A stretch of DNA of 64,000 bases from Neogemmobacter tilapiae (GCF_014652215.1 NZ_BMYJ01000005.1:61988-125987), one strand, 5' to 3'; counted from the stretch's first letter, positions 27,461 to 36,600 are shown. Notes: generated by a model from the letters alone, not told the origin. Program-made: numbers and translations.

Positions 27461-28565
27461 CCTGTTCCCTTTCCTGCTGCAAGGCGCCCCTGCGGAAGGG
27501 GCCATAGGCGGTCAGCACCTCGATCTCTTCGTCCACCGCCGCGCGTTCTTCGACTAGGTATCGTTCCACCGCTTTGGCAAAGCCGGGATCGGCGATCCAA
27601 TGCAGTGAATGGGTGGCCACAGGCAGATAGCCCCGCGCCAGCTTGTGTTCGCCCTGCGCCCCCGCCTCCACCCGCTTTAGGTCATGGGCGATCGCCCAGT
27701 CGATGGCCTGATGATAGCACAGTTCAAAATGCAGGCAGGGGTGATCTTCGATGCAGCCCCAATAGCGGCCATAAAGCGCCTCGGACCCGATAAAGTTCAG
27801 AGCCCCGGCGATGGCCCGCCCGTCTCGTTCCGCCAGAACCAGCAGCATGTCGTTGCGCATGGTCTGATGAATTTGGTCAAAGAATTCCCGCGTCAGATAG
27901 GGCTGCCCCCATTTGCGGCTGCCAGTGTCCTGATAGAAATGCCAGAAGGCATCCCAATGTTCGGGACGGATATCATCCCCCGTTAAGCTGCGGATCGTGC
28001 CGCCAAAGCCTTGCGCCACGGCCCTTTCCTTGCGCAGCGTTTTCCGCTTGCGGCTGGCGAGGGTGGCCAGAAAATCGTCGTAACTGCCATAGCCCGCATT
28101 GTGCCAATGAAATTGTTGGCCTGTTCGTGGCATCAGGCGAAGATCGGTCTGCGTTTCATCGTCTGTGCAAAAGGTGACATGCAGCGACGAAAGCCCGTTC
28201 TGCCGCGCGAGCCGCGTCGCGCCTTCGATCAGCGCCGCGCGTCCCGTCGCTTCATAGCCCGGAAGGGTCAAAAGCCTTGGGCCGGGAACGGGGGTAAAAG
28301 GCACGGCGATTTGCAGTTTCGGGTAATAGCGCCCACCGGCGCGCTCAAAGGCCTCGGCCCAGCCGTGGTCAAAGACATATTCGCCTTGGGAATGGCTTTT
28401 GGCATACATGGGTGCGGCGGCGATCAGGGTTTCGCCGTCATGCACCGTCAAGGGCAGGCTTTGCCAACCCGTGCCCCTGCCCACGGAGCCCGACTGTTCC
28501 AGCGCCAAAAGAAAGCGATGGGTCAGGAACGGGTTCACCGGACGGCCAGTGCCGGGCGCGGCCAA
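27453..28565 (-). CDS. GNAT-like acyltransferase (COG3146/PF04339 peptidogalycan-type)
   Basis: A 370-residue protein of the COG3146 family, with two GNAT-like lobes related to FemAB; its biochemical role is unknown. Recognised blocks are VFDHGWAEAFERAGGRYYPKLQIAVPFTPVPG, SRKRKTLRKER, and EAGAQGEHKLARGYLPVATHS. The only canonical in-frame start is TTG 28565, but coding-like sequence continues upstream (LTLQVHDSLTAISAQDWDAL). At 28631 an ATC sits 7 nt after AGG, exactly where an ATG would be expected, so the true start may be non-canonical. Confidence 0.83.
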   Translation of the reverse strand: MAAPGTGRPVNPFLTHRFLLALEQSGSVGRGTGWQSLPLTVHDGETLIAAAPMYAKSHSQGEYVFDHGWAEAFERAGGRYYPKLQIAVPFTPVPGPRLLTLPGYEATGRAALIEGATRLARQNGLSSLHVTFCTDDETQTDLRLMPRTGQQFHWHNAGYGSYDDFLATLASRKRKTLRKERAVAQGFGGTIRSLTGDDIRPEHWDAFWHFYQDTGSRKWGQPYLTREFFDQIHQTMRNDMLLVLAERDGRAIAGALNFIGSEALYGRYWGCIEDHPCLHFELCYHQAIDWAIAHDLKRVEAGAQGEHKLARGYLPVATHSLHWIADPGFAKAVERYLVEERAAVDEEIEVLTAYGPFRRGALQQEREQDG

Positions 28566-28688
28566 CGCGTCCCAATCCTGGGCCGAAATAGCGGTCAGGC
28601 TGTCGTGGACTTGCAGGGTCAGTTCGGCGATTTTGGCACCTTTGGGGCGGGTTTCCCTGACCCAGACTTGGCGCTGGGCCGGGAAAGG

Positions 28689-29462
28689 TCAAGCCGGGAA
28701 GGGGGCGGCGTAACCTTCAAAGGTGATGTTCCGCGCAGTCTGCCGCGCCACCGCCTCGGCCTCGGGCGATTTCACCGTCCAGCAAAGAATCTCCGCGCCT
28801 TGCTGTGCCAGTTCGGTCACGCGGGGCCGGGTCAGATCATGCCAGTCATGCGACAGAAAGCTGGCCCCTACCGCATTATAGTCGGGAATCGCGCGCAGCC
28901 GGGCACAGGTTTCCGCCGCCACGCCCTGCCATTCATCGGCATCGAAAGCATCCGTGGTCAGCCCGCGCGGCAGATGCGGAGCCAACCGCGCGACATGCGC
29001 CACGGCATGTGGATTAAAGGACATCAGCGCCACATCACCGGCATAGCCTTGCAGCGCGGCCACCGTCGCCGTCTCCAACCGCCCATCGGTTTCGGTCAGG
29101 GTCAGGCTTTGGTCTTTGATTTCGATCAGCAAGGGCACACGCCCGGCCACCGCCGCCAAGACCTGCGCCAAGGTCGGGATCGTATCGCCCAAGCCATCAC
29201 GCAAGGCAATCTGGCCCAGTTCTGCCGCATCTCGCGCCGCGACTGCGCCTTTTGCATCGGTCAGCCGGTCCAAGGTTTCATCGTGAAACACCATCGCCTG
29301 CCCGTCGCGCGACAACTGCACGTCGATTTCAATGCCATAGCCCGCCAAGACAGCCGCCTGCACCGCCGAAAGCGAATTCTCGATCCGCCCCGCCGCCCGG
29401 TCATGCAGCGCACGATGGGCGAGGGGCCGACTTAGGAAAGCCGCAGGAAGTTTGGGTATCAT
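28689..29462 (-). CDS. Glycerophosphodiester phosphodiesterase
   Basis: Hydrolyses glycerophosphodiesters to glycerol-3-phosphate and an alcohol. The 257-residue TIM-barrel protein has the catalytic signature HRALHDRAAGRIENSLSA, then GIEIDVQLSRDGQAMVFHDETLDRLT with the E.D metal ligands and catalytic His, and later IEIKDQ. No signal peptide, so cytoplasmic (UgpQ-like). Its start overlaps the RidA stop by 1 nt. Confidence 0.92.
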   Translation of the reverse strand: MIPKLPAAFLSRPLAHRALHDRAAGRIENSLSAVQAAVLAGYGIEIDVQLSRDGQAMVFHDETLDRLTDAKGAVAARDAAELGQIALRDGLGDTIPTLAQVLAAVAGRVPLLIEIKDQSLTLTETDGRLETATVAALQGYAGDVALMSFNPHAVAHVARLAPHLPRGLTTDAFDADEWQGVAAETCARLRAIPDYNAVGASFLSHDWHDLTRPRVTELAQQGAEILCWTVKSPEAEAVARQTARNITFEGYAAPFPA

Positions 29463-29923
29463 CAGACCAGCTCAAACACCGCGTCGATTTCAACGGCCAC
29501 GCCCAAGGGCAGGCTGGGCACCGAAACGGCGGCGCGGGCATGACGCCCCGCCTCGCCCAAAACCTCGACCATCAGGTCCGAAGCGCCGTTGATCACCTTG
29601 GGCTGATCGGTGAAATCTTCGGTCGAGCAGACAAAACCACCCAGCCGCACCAACCGCTTGACCTTTGACCAATCGCCCCCGACCGCCGCCTTGGCTTGCG
29701 CCAGAATGCTGATCGCGCAGCACCGCGCCGCCTGCGCGCCTTCGACCACGTCGAAATCCGCCCCCAGACGGCCCTTGATCAGGTTGCCCTCATACTGGCT
29801 GATCTGGCCCGACACATGGATCAGCCCGCCTGCAATCACCCAAGGCACATAGTTGGCCGCGGGTGGTGGAGCCTCGGGCAGGTTGATCCCCAGTTCGGCC
29901 AGTTTCGCGTCAATCGCATGCAT
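29462..29923 (-). CDS. RidA/YjgF family protein
   Basis: A 153-residue member of the Rid superfamily, related to enamine/imine deaminases that detoxify reactive intermediates of PLP enzymes. Typical regions are LIHVSGQISQYEG and RAAVSVPSLPLGVAVEIDAVFEL, with the Arg that binds the carboxylate in the RidA archetype. It is longer than RidA (about 128 residues) and closer to the YoaB/Rid subfamilies, so activity is uncertain. Four nt separate it from the secretion adaptor gene. Confidence 0.87.
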   Translation of the reverse strand: MHAIDAKLAELGINLPEAPPPAANYVPWVIAGGLIHVSGQISQYEGNLIKGRLGADFDVVEGAQAARCCAISILAQAKAAVGGDWSKVKRLVRLGGFVCSTEDFTDQPKVINGASDLMVEVLGEAGRHARAAVSVPSLPLGVAVEIDAVFELV

Positions 29924-29927
29924 CGGA

Positions 29928-31232
29928 TCAGCTTTCGCGGAAGGCGTGGTTGAAATAATCGGCGAAGGGTTTCACCAGATAGGCCATCGGCGAACGGTCA
30001 TCTGTCTTGATGAAAGCCTCGACTGGCATCCCCGGCACCAGAACCAGCCCCTCCAGCTTTTCCTGCTCGCCCGGATCCAGTTCGATTTCGGCGCGATAGA
30101 AGGATGCACCCGAATTCTGGTCGGTGAAAGCATCCGCCGAGACAACCTTTACATGCCCTTTCAGATGCGGCGTGGTGCGGGTCGAGAAAGCCGAGAAGAC
30201 CAACTCCACCTCTTGCCCCGGATGCACCTGATCAATGTGGTGGTTCGGCACTTGCGAGGTGATCACCAAGGGCAAGTCTTGCGGGATAATATACAGCAAC
30301 GGATCCGCCGGCCGCGCCACCGATTTCACCGTATTTACCTGCATTCCCAGCACAATGCCCGAAACCGGGGCGGTCACGTCCAGTCGCCCAATCTGTTCGG
30401 TCAGCGCCCGGCGGCGTTCGGCCAATTCCAACTCCTGCGACCCGATGTCGCGCAGCTGCGTGCTGGCTTCTTCGCGCTGCGCCGCGGCCAGACCCAGACT
30501 TTGAATCTCGATTTCGGTGATCCGTTCGGCGCTTTGGCCCAGATTGGCGGTCAATTCGCCGATTAGCCCATCCAGCCGCGCCTTTTCCCGCTGCAAGGCC
30601 AGAACCTGACTGGCTTGCGCCAGCCCTTTTTCCAGCAGACCCTGTTTATCCACCAGTTCCTGTTCGATCAACACGACCTGATCTTTTGTCGCCGTGATCT
30701 GCGCGTCGATGCCCTTGATCTGGCTTTCAATCTGCTTTTTCTGTTCCGCCAACTGCTTTGTCTGCTGCGCCAAAGTGTCGCGTCGCGCCACGAACAGCCG
30801 CTGTTGCCCGTCCACCTGCTCGGCCACATCCGGACGTTCGGCCACCATCTTCAACAACTCTTCATTGAACACTGGCGCTTCGGCATCGTCCCGTTCCGCC
30901 GTCAAACGCGCCCGGCGGGCCATCAGTTCGAACAATTGCCCTTCGACAATCGCCAGTTCCGACCGCAGCATCGTGCCATCCAGCCGCAGCAGCACATCGC
31001 CCGCCTTGACCGTATCGCCTTCCTTCACCGCAATCTCGGCCACCACCCCGCCATCAGGATGCTGCACCACCTGACGGTTGCGCTCCACCTCCAACTTGCC
31101 CGAGGTGACGACAGCCCCCGCGATATTGCTGAACACCGCCCAGCCGCCAAAGCCGCCCACCAGCACAAAAAGCGCCAGATAGCCCAGAATGATATGCCGA
31201 CGGGCCGACCGACCCTTGCTTCCGTTGCTCAC
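29928..31232 (-). CDS. HlyD-family type I secretion adaptor (PrtE-like)
   Basis: The periplasmic membrane-fusion protein of a type I secretion system, linking the ABC exporter to a TolC-type outer-membrane channel. The 434 residues start with one membrane anchor (about residues 13-35). Then come a lipoyl half (VVQHPDGGVVAEIAVKEGDTVKAGD), a long coiled coil (about 130-290) rich in Gln, Glu and Ala, and the second lipoyl half with VTAPVSGIVLGMQVNTV. The start overlaps the ABC gene by 4 nt. No TolC gene is in the window. Confidence 0.92.
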   Translation of the reverse strand: MSNGSKGRSARRHIILGYLALFVLVGGFGGWAVFSNIAGAVVTSGKLEVERNRQVVQHPDGGVVAEIAVKEGDTVKAGDVLLRLDGTMLRSELAIVEGQLFELMARRARLTAERDDAEAPVFNEELLKMVAERPDVAEQVDGQQRLFVARRDTLAQQTKQLAEQKKQIESQIKGIDAQITATKDQVVLIEQELVDKQGLLEKGLAQASQVLALQREKARLDGLIGELTANLGQSAERITEIEIQSLGLAAAQREEASTQLRDIGSQELELAERRRALTEQIGRLDVTAPVSGIVLGMQVNTVKSVARPADPLLYIIPQDLPLVITSQVPNHHIDQVHPGQEVELVFSAFSTRTTPHLKGHVKVVSADAFTDQNSGASFYRAEIELDPGEQEKLEGLVLVPGMPVEAFIKTDDRSPMAYLVKPFADYFNHAFRES

Positions 31233-32962
31233 GACACGCCCCCTGGCCCTGCGCTTTTCACAATTTCGGTGTGGTTCTTCACCATATCCCGCAGAACCTG
31301 ATCACGTGGGCCAAAGGCTCGCCGTGTTCCATCTTCGATCACCATCAGCAGATCACATTCCTGAATCGCTGCGGGACGGTGCGCCATGATCAGCACAACC
31401 TTGCCCTCATCTTTCATCGAACGAATGGCGATGTTCAGGGCCATCGACCCCTCGTTGTCGAGGTTAGAGTTCGGCTCGTCCAAAATCAGCATGATCGGAT
31501 CACCATACATCGCCCGTGCCAGACCGATGCGTTGTATTTGCCCGCCCGACAAACGCCCACCCAAGGCCGACACACGGGTGTCATAACCATCGGGCAGCGC
31601 CACGATCATGTCATGCGCCGCCGCCTTTTTGGCAGCCGCCACCACCTTTTCCCCATCGGGGTTGGCTTGCAGACGGGCTATGTTTTCGGCAATCGTGCCT
31701 TCAAACAGCATTACCCTCTGCGGCAGATAGCCGACATAGCTGCCGAAGGTGTCGGGATCGTATTGATCCAAGGTCGCCCCATCCAGCCGCACCTTGCCGC
31801 CCGCCGGCTTCCAAGCACCGATCAGGGCCCGTGCCAGCGTCGATTTGCCCGAACCCGAAGGTCCGATCACGCCAAGCGCCTGCCCCGGTTCCAGTTTGAA
31901 GTTCACCATGCGCAGCGTCGCGGCATGTTCACCCGGCGGCACCACCGTCAGGTTCTGCGCCTCCAGCAGCGCCTTAGGGCGCGGCAGGGCAGTGCGCTTT
32001 TCTTCGGACGGCACGCGCGACAGCAGGGCGGACAGACGATTCCATCCCTCTTGCGCCCGCTGCACCACGGCCCATTGGCCCACCGCGATTTCAATCGGGG
32101 CCAAAGCTCGGCCCATCAGGATCGAACCCGCGATCATGGCACCGGGGCTCAGTTCCCCGCGCAGCGCAAGCCAGGCCCCCATGCCCAAGATCGCCGATTG
32201 CAGAAAGACGCGGAAGGTTTTGGTCAGGGTCGAATAGGCCCCACCCACATCGGCGGCCTGAAGCGTTTCCTCCAGCGCCTTGCCCCGCGCTTTCTGCCAG
32301 CGGTCAAAGCCGGCTTCGGTCATGCCCAAAGCCTGCACCACCTCGGATTCCGCTTTCAGGTTTTCGGCGATCCGTTCGGCCTGAAGCGTCGCCATATTGG
32401 CCGAATTCATCGGCCCTTTCGTGCCCCATTGGTTTAGCATCGTCAGGATCACCAGAACGATCCCACCGCCAATCGCCATCCAGCCCAGATAGGAATGGAA
32501 GACAAAGATCGCCCCGATGAAAATGGGCGTCCAAGGAATATCGAACACGGCCAGCAAAACCGGCGAAGACCACAGTCGCTGCACCGATTCCAGATCGCGC
32601 TGAGCGGCTTGTGCCGCAGGATCACCCGGCGCATAGGCCATCCGCTTGACCGAGGCTTCAAACACCCGCCGGTCCAGATTGTGCTGAAACTTGGCTCCGA
32701 TCCGCGCCATCACACGGCCCCGGACGTGGTCCAGAATGCCCATCATGATGAACAGGAACACCACCAGCACCGATAGTGCCACCAACGTCGCCTCAGATCG
32801 GCTGCCCAGAACGCGGTCATAGACCTGCAACATATACAATGAACCTGTCAGTTGCAGCATGTTCACAAAGATCGAGAACAAGAATGCCGAAAGGATCAGC
32901 CCTCCGGATTCTTTTCGTGCTGCGCGCAACTCGGCCAGACCGGCCATATTCTCAGGCTTCAT
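31229..32962 (-). CDS. Type I secretion ABC exporter, permease-ATPase (PrtD-like)
   Basis: The inner-membrane half-transporter of a type I secretion system. The 577-residue protein has six membrane helices in the first 300 residues and then an ATPase: Walker A GPSGSGKST, signature LSGGQIQRIGLARAM, Walker B LILDEPNSNLD. There is no N-terminal C39 peptidase or CLD domain, which places it with the PrtD/AprD exporters of RTX proteases and S-layer proteins. It is co-transcribed with the adaptor. Likely cargoes are the RTX proteins at 26.2 kb and 61 kb. Confidence 0.94.
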   Translation of the reverse strand: MKPENMAGLAELRAARKESGGLILSAFLFSIFVNMLQLTGSLYMLQVYDRVLGSRSEATLVALSVLVVFLFIMMGILDHVRGRVMARIGAKFQHNLDRRVFEASVKRMAYAPGDPAAQAAQRDLESVQRLWSSPVLLAVFDIPWTPIFIGAIFVFHSYLGWMAIGGGIVLVILTMLNQWGTKGPMNSANMATLQAERIAENLKAESEVVQALGMTEAGFDRWQKARGKALEETLQAADVGGAYSTLTKTFRVFLQSAILGMGAWLALRGELSPGAMIAGSILMGRALAPIEIAVGQWAVVQRAQEGWNRLSALLSRVPSEEKRTALPRPKALLEAQNLTVVPPGEHAATLRMVNFKLEPGQALGVIGPSGSGKSTLARALIGAWKPAGGKVRLDGATLDQYDPDTFGSYVGYLPQRVMLFEGTIAENIARLQANPDGEKVVAAAKKAAAHDMIVALPDGYDTRVSALGGRLSGGQIQRIGLARAMYGDPIMLILDEPNSNLDNEGSMALNIAIRSMKDEGKVVLIMAHRPAAIQECDLLMVIEDGTRRAFGPRDQVLRDMVKNHTEIVKSAGPGGVS

Positions 32963-33053
32963 AGCCCACTCCCGTCCAATGCGCTTTTTCCAGGTCTTGC
33001 CCCGGTTGCATCATGTCATAAACCATTCCGTGCCCGGCGGAAACTGGCCATTG

Positions 33054-33075
33054 TTTGCGCAGGGTTTGCGCAGGG
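33054..33075. repeat. Tandem 11-bp repeat TTTGCGCAGGG
   Basis: Two perfect head-to-tail copies (33054-33064, 33065-33075) lie between the divergent exporter and mlaA genes, spaced by one helical turn. It could be a two-site operator. Function unknown. Confidence 0.4.
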
Positions 33076-33190
33076 CTGGCTTTTGCCGGTTGTGCTGGGC
33101 CTAAAGGACTTCTATTTCTTGTCAAGCTTTGTCGCGGGCCATTTCGGGTCGCGTCATGTTCGGAAATAGCCGAAACGGCAGGTGAGCAAC

Positions 33191-33973
33191 GTGTTTTTCT
33201 CTATTCGCGCACAGGGGATCCGGTCGGTTCCGGTTCTGGCCCCCGCTTTGGCGCTGTCTCTTTCGGCTTGTGCCGCCCCGCCCGCCTCAGGCGTGAACGA
33301 TCCTTACGAAAACGTGAACAGGTCGTTTCACGGCTTCAACGTTGCCGTCGACAAGGCCTTGGTGCGTCCCACCTCGACCGCCTATGGCACGATACTCCCC
33401 GATCCGGTGGAACGCGGCATCGCTAATTTTGCCAACAATCTGGATACCCCCAGCGACATCGTCAACGGGGCCCTGCAAGGTCGTCCCGATGCGGTCGGCC
33501 AGAATATGCTTCGCTTTGGTCTGAACAGCACTTTTGGCATTTTGGGCCTGTTCGATTTTGCCAGCGCCATTGGTGTTCCGGCCCGCAAGACCGACTTTGG
33601 CGAAACCCTGCACGTCTGGGGTGTCGGCGAAGGCGCGTACCAAGAGCTGCCGCTGCTGGGCCCTTCGACCGAACGCGATACGGCGGGCACCATTGTCGAT
33701 GTCTTCCTGAACCCGGTCAGTGCCGTTCTGCCGTCGCCCGAAAGCTATTACGCCAGCGCGGCAAAGGTTGGCTCCAAATTGGGTGATCGCAACCGTTTCA
33801 AAGACACCGTTGATTCTGTCCTCTATGACAGCGCCGACAGCTATGCCCAGGCGCGGCTTTTGTATCTGCAAAACCGTCGCTTTGAACTGGGCCAAGGGGC
33901 AGGGGCCGACGCGGCCGCCGCCAATGACGAAACCTTCCTTGATCCCTACGAGGATGATCCCTATGCAGAATGA
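33191..33973 (+). CDS. mlaA: MlaA/VacJ family lipoprotein
   Basis: The outer-membrane lipoprotein of the Mla system, which removes misplaced phospholipids from the outer leaflet. About 260 residues: lipobox LSLSAC, then NDPYENVNRSFHGFNVAVDKALVRP, the family signature, DTPSDIVNGALQGR and GLFDFASAIGVP. GTG 33191 has AGGTGA 8 nt upstream and is preferred over GTG 33182. Its last codons overlap the MlaC-like gene by 11 nt, a two-gene lipid-transport unit without the mlaFED genes. Confidence 0.92.
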   Translation: MFFSIRAQGIRSVPVLAPALALSLSACAAPPASGVNDPYENVNRSFHGFNVAVDKALVRPTSTAYGTILPDPVERGIANFANNLDTPSDIVNGALQGRPDAVGQNMLRFGLNSTFGILGLFDFASAIGVPARKTDFGETLHVWGVGEGAYQELPLLGPSTERDTAGTIVDVFLNPVSAVLPSPESYYASAAKVGSKLGDRNRFKDTVDSVLYDSADSYAQARLLYLQNRRFELGQGAGADAAAANDETFLDPYEDDPYAE

Positions 33974-34583
33974 TCCCTTTGCGCGCGCCGTTCTGACCCG
34001 GCGTATCTTTGGTGCCACCCTTGTTGGTGGTGCCGCCATGGCCCTTGTGCCCGGTGCGGCCCGCGCGCTCGACGTCGACAGCGCCCGCGCGCTGATTGAC
34101 AAGGCCATCGGCGACGTGAACAACGTCATCAACTCGGGCAAGGCCGAGGCGGCCATGTTCGGCGATTTCGAAAAGATCTTTGTCAAATACGCCGATGTGC
34201 CCGTGATCGCCCGGTCCGCCCTTGGCGTGGCTGCGCGGCAGGCGTCGGATGGCCAGATGAAAGCCTACACCAAGGCTTTCCAAGGCTATATCAGCCGCAA
34301 GTATGGCCGCCGCTTCCGCGAATTTATCGGTGGCAAGATCGAAGTGACCGATGCTCGCCCGGTAAAGACCTATTTTGAGGTGATCTCGGTGGCTCACTTG
34401 CAAGGTGAATCGCCCTTTGATCTGCGCTGGCATGTGTCGAACAAGTCGGGGCGTGACCTGTTCTTCAACATCATCATCGAAGGCGTGAACATGCTGGCCT
34501 CCGAGCGCACCGAGATTGGTGCGATGCTCGACAAGCGCGGCGGTGACATCGACGCGCTGATCGGCGATCTGAACAGCATCTGA
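33963..34583 (+). CDS. mlaC: MlaC-like phospholipid-binding protein
   Basis: A periplasmic carrier thought to shuttle phospholipids between MlaA and the inner-membrane MlaFED complex. The 206-residue protein has the MlaC fold region (FGDFEKIFVKYADVPVIARSALGVAARQAS...YTKAFQGYISRKYGRRFREF). The N-terminus TRRIFGATLVGGAAMA contains a twin-arginine and a moderately hydrophobic stretch, suggesting Tat export. The start codon lies within mlaA, 11 nt before its end. Confidence 0.88.
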   Translation: MQNDPFARAVLTRRIFGATLVGGAAMALVPGAARALDVDSARALIDKAIGDVNNVINSGKAEAAMFGDFEKIFVKYADVPVIARSALGVAARQASDGQMKAYTKAFQGYISRKYGRRFREFIGGKIEVTDARPVKTYFEVISVAHLQGESPFDLRWHVSNKSGRDLFFNIIIEGVNMLASERTEIGAMLDKRGGDIDALIGDLNSI

Positions 34584-34601
34584 TCCGTTATGCCCTCAAA
34601 T

Positions 34602-34631
34602 AAAAACCCCGGCGCTGACGCCGGGGTTTTT
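34602..34631. terminator. Bidirectional intrinsic terminator between mlaC and homospermidine synthase
   Basis: AAAAACCCCGGCG (34602-34614), loop CTGA, and CGCCGGGGTTTTT (34619-34631) are perfect complements. The A-run and T-run let it serve both converging genes. Confidence 0.92.
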
Positions 34632-34644
34632 GCTTTGGTATGGC

Positions 34645-36060
34645 TCAGGCCACCAGAAAATTGGTGAACTGCCAAGGATCCTCATCATCCCGGTCTTCCG
34701 CAAAGCGGTTGATGCGGTTTTTCAGCGGCGTCCAGTCGGTGTAGTGCTTTTCCACCCGCCCCAGATAGGGTCGCTGGACGAACAGGCAGCGGGTGTGGTC
34801 CATCTCATCCGCCTCGACAAAGCCCGCCGTCGGGTTTTCAATCGCCCAAACCATCGCCGCCAGCACCGCCGAGGTGACCTGCATCCCCGTCGCATTCTGA
34901 TAGGGCGCCAAGGCCCGCGTTTCTTCGATGGTCAACCGGCTGCCGTACCACATGGCCCCCTTGGCATGGCCGTAGAGGAAGACGCCCAGATCATCACCAC
35001 CGCCCGTGATTTCCGCTTCCGTCAGGATATGCTTTTCCGCCTGCAAGACGCCGGCCCCATTCGCCTCATACAGCGACAGAACCGCATCATTGCAGGGGTG
35101 ATAGGCGTAATGGCAGGTCGGGCGATAGACCGCCTGATCGCCTTGCCAGACGGTATAATAATCCGGGATCGACAGGCTTTCATTGTGCGTCACCACCAGC
35201 CCGAACTGCGGCCCGACATCCGGGCACCAGCTGCGCACACGGGTATCAACGCCGGGCTTGTCGATCCAGATCGCATAACCCGCGCCAAAGTCAAAGCGAT
35301 GCCCTAGGGGCGGCAGCTTTTTCTCATGCGTGCCCCAACCCAGTTCGGCAGGCTGATAGCCCTCGGACAACAAGCCATCCACCGACCAGGAATTGACGAA
35401 AACCCCGGCGGGTTTGGGGCGTGCCGAAACCTGCGTATCGCGTTCGGCAATGTGCACACCCTTGACGCCCAGCCGCATCGAAAGATCGGCCCAATCTTCG
35501 CGCGATTTTGGCGCAGCGGCGATGCCCGTATCCTTGGCCAGTTCCAGCAGCGCCTCTTTCAAAAGCCAGGACACCATCCCCGGATTGGCCCCACAGCAGG
35601 AAATGCTGGTCGGCCCGCCCTGATACTTCCGCCCCAGTTCCCGCACCTTTTCGCGCAGCGGATAATTCGTCCGTTCGGCATTGGGCAGGGGCGAGCCGAA
35701 ATAGAAGCCCGGCCAGGGTTCGACCACCGTATCCAAGTATAGAACGTTCAGTTCCTGCGCCAATTCCATCACCTCGATGGAATCGACATCGACCGACAGG
35801 TTGACGATCAGCCCCTTGCCATCGGGGAACAGCCCCACCAGCGTTTCGCGCAGATTGTCGGGCGTCAGCGCCCTTTGCAGGTGCTTAACGCCATGCTCTG
35901 CCATCAGCCCGGCATAGCCGCCGGATGGTTCAATCACCGTGAATTGCCCCGGTTCAAAGCCGATATGCCGCAGGATCAGCGGCAGGGTGCCCCGGCCAAT
36001 CGAACCAAAGCCGATCATCACCAAGGGCCCATCGACCCGCGCGTGTTGGATATAGGACAT
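34645..36060 (-). CDS. hss: Homospermidine synthase
   Basis: Makes sym-homospermidine from putrescine (or spermidine) using NAD+. The 471 residues match the bacterial enzyme. The NAD-binding site is MIGFGSIGRGTLPLILRH, followed by saccharopine-dehydrogenase-like blocks, SCCGANPGMVSWLL, and NESLSIPDYYTVW. Homospermidine is a characteristic polyamine of many Alphaproteobacteria. It shares the terminator with mlaC; the UPF0114 gene lies 9 nt upstream on the same strand. Confidence 0.95.
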   Translation of the reverse strand: MSYIQHARVDGPLVMIGFGSIGRGTLPLILRHIGFEPGQFTVIEPSGGYAGLMAEHGVKHLQRALTPDNLRETLVGLFPDGKGLIVNLSVDVDSIEVMELAQELNVLYLDTVVEPWPGFYFGSPLPNAERTNYPLREKVRELGRKYQGGPTSISCCGANPGMVSWLLKEALLELAKDTGIAAAPKSREDWADLSMRLGVKGVHIAERDTQVSARPKPAGVFVNSWSVDGLLSEGYQPAELGWGTHEKKLPPLGHRFDFGAGYAIWIDKPGVDTRVRSWCPDVGPQFGLVVTHNESLSIPDYYTVWQGDQAVYRPTCHYAYHPCNDAVLSLYEANGAGVLQAEKHILTEAEITGGGDDLGVFLYGHAKGAMWYGSRLTIEETRALAPYQNATGMQVTSAVLAAMVWAIENPTAGFVEADEMDHTRCLFVQRPYLGRVEKHYTDWTPLKNRINRFAEDRDDEDPWQFTNFLVA

Positions 36061-36069
36061 CTTGCCCCC

Positions 36070-36600
36070 TTATTTCTTGTAGGCCTTCGCCTGAAGCCAA
36101 TCCATCAGCGCCATCAACACGCCCGAGACGACAAAGGTCAGATGGATAATGACGAACCACATCAGTTCCTTGTCACCATATTTCGCATCCGCTGCCGTAT
36201 CGCCGATCTCCATGAAGCGTTTCAGCAGATGGATGCCGGAAATGGCAACGATCGAGGCGATGAGTTTCATCTTCAGCCCGCCGAAATCGACCTTGCCCAT
36301 CCATTCCGGCCGGTCATCGCCAGTGTCAAAGTCGAATTTCGAGACGAAATTCTCGTAGCCAGAGAACAGCACGATCAGCAGCAGATTGGCGGCCAGCGTC
36401 AGGTCAATCAGCGACAGGACGACCAGAATGCCTTCCTCCACCCGCATCTCGAACACCTGCGGCGCATAATAGAACAATTCGCGGCAGAAGATGATGGTCA
36501 GCATCCCCAAGGACACGACCAGCCCCAGATACATCGGCGCCATCAGCCAGCGGCTTGCGAACAACCCGCGTTCAAACTGGTTCTCGATTGTCGGTTTCAT
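36070..36600 (-). CDS. UPF0114/YqhA (TIGR00645) membrane protein
   Basis: A 176-residue inner-membrane protein with four hydrophobic segments (YLGLVVSLGMLTIIF, LSLIDLTLAANLLLIVLF, IASIVAISGIHLL, FVIIHLTFVVSGVLMALM). The family is widespread and of unknown function. ATG 36600 matches the family start (MKPTIENQFERGLFASRWLMAP). It ends 9 nt before hss and is probably in its operon. Confidence 0.9.
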   Translation of the reverse strand: MKPTIENQFERGLFASRWLMAPMYLGLVVSLGMLTIIFCRELFYYAPQVFEMRVEEGILVVLSLIDLTLAANLLLIVLFSGYENFVSKFDFDTGDDRPEWMGKVDFGGLKMKLIASIVAISGIHLLKRFMEIGDTAADAKYGDKELMWFVIIHLTFVVSGVLMALMDWLQAKAYKK

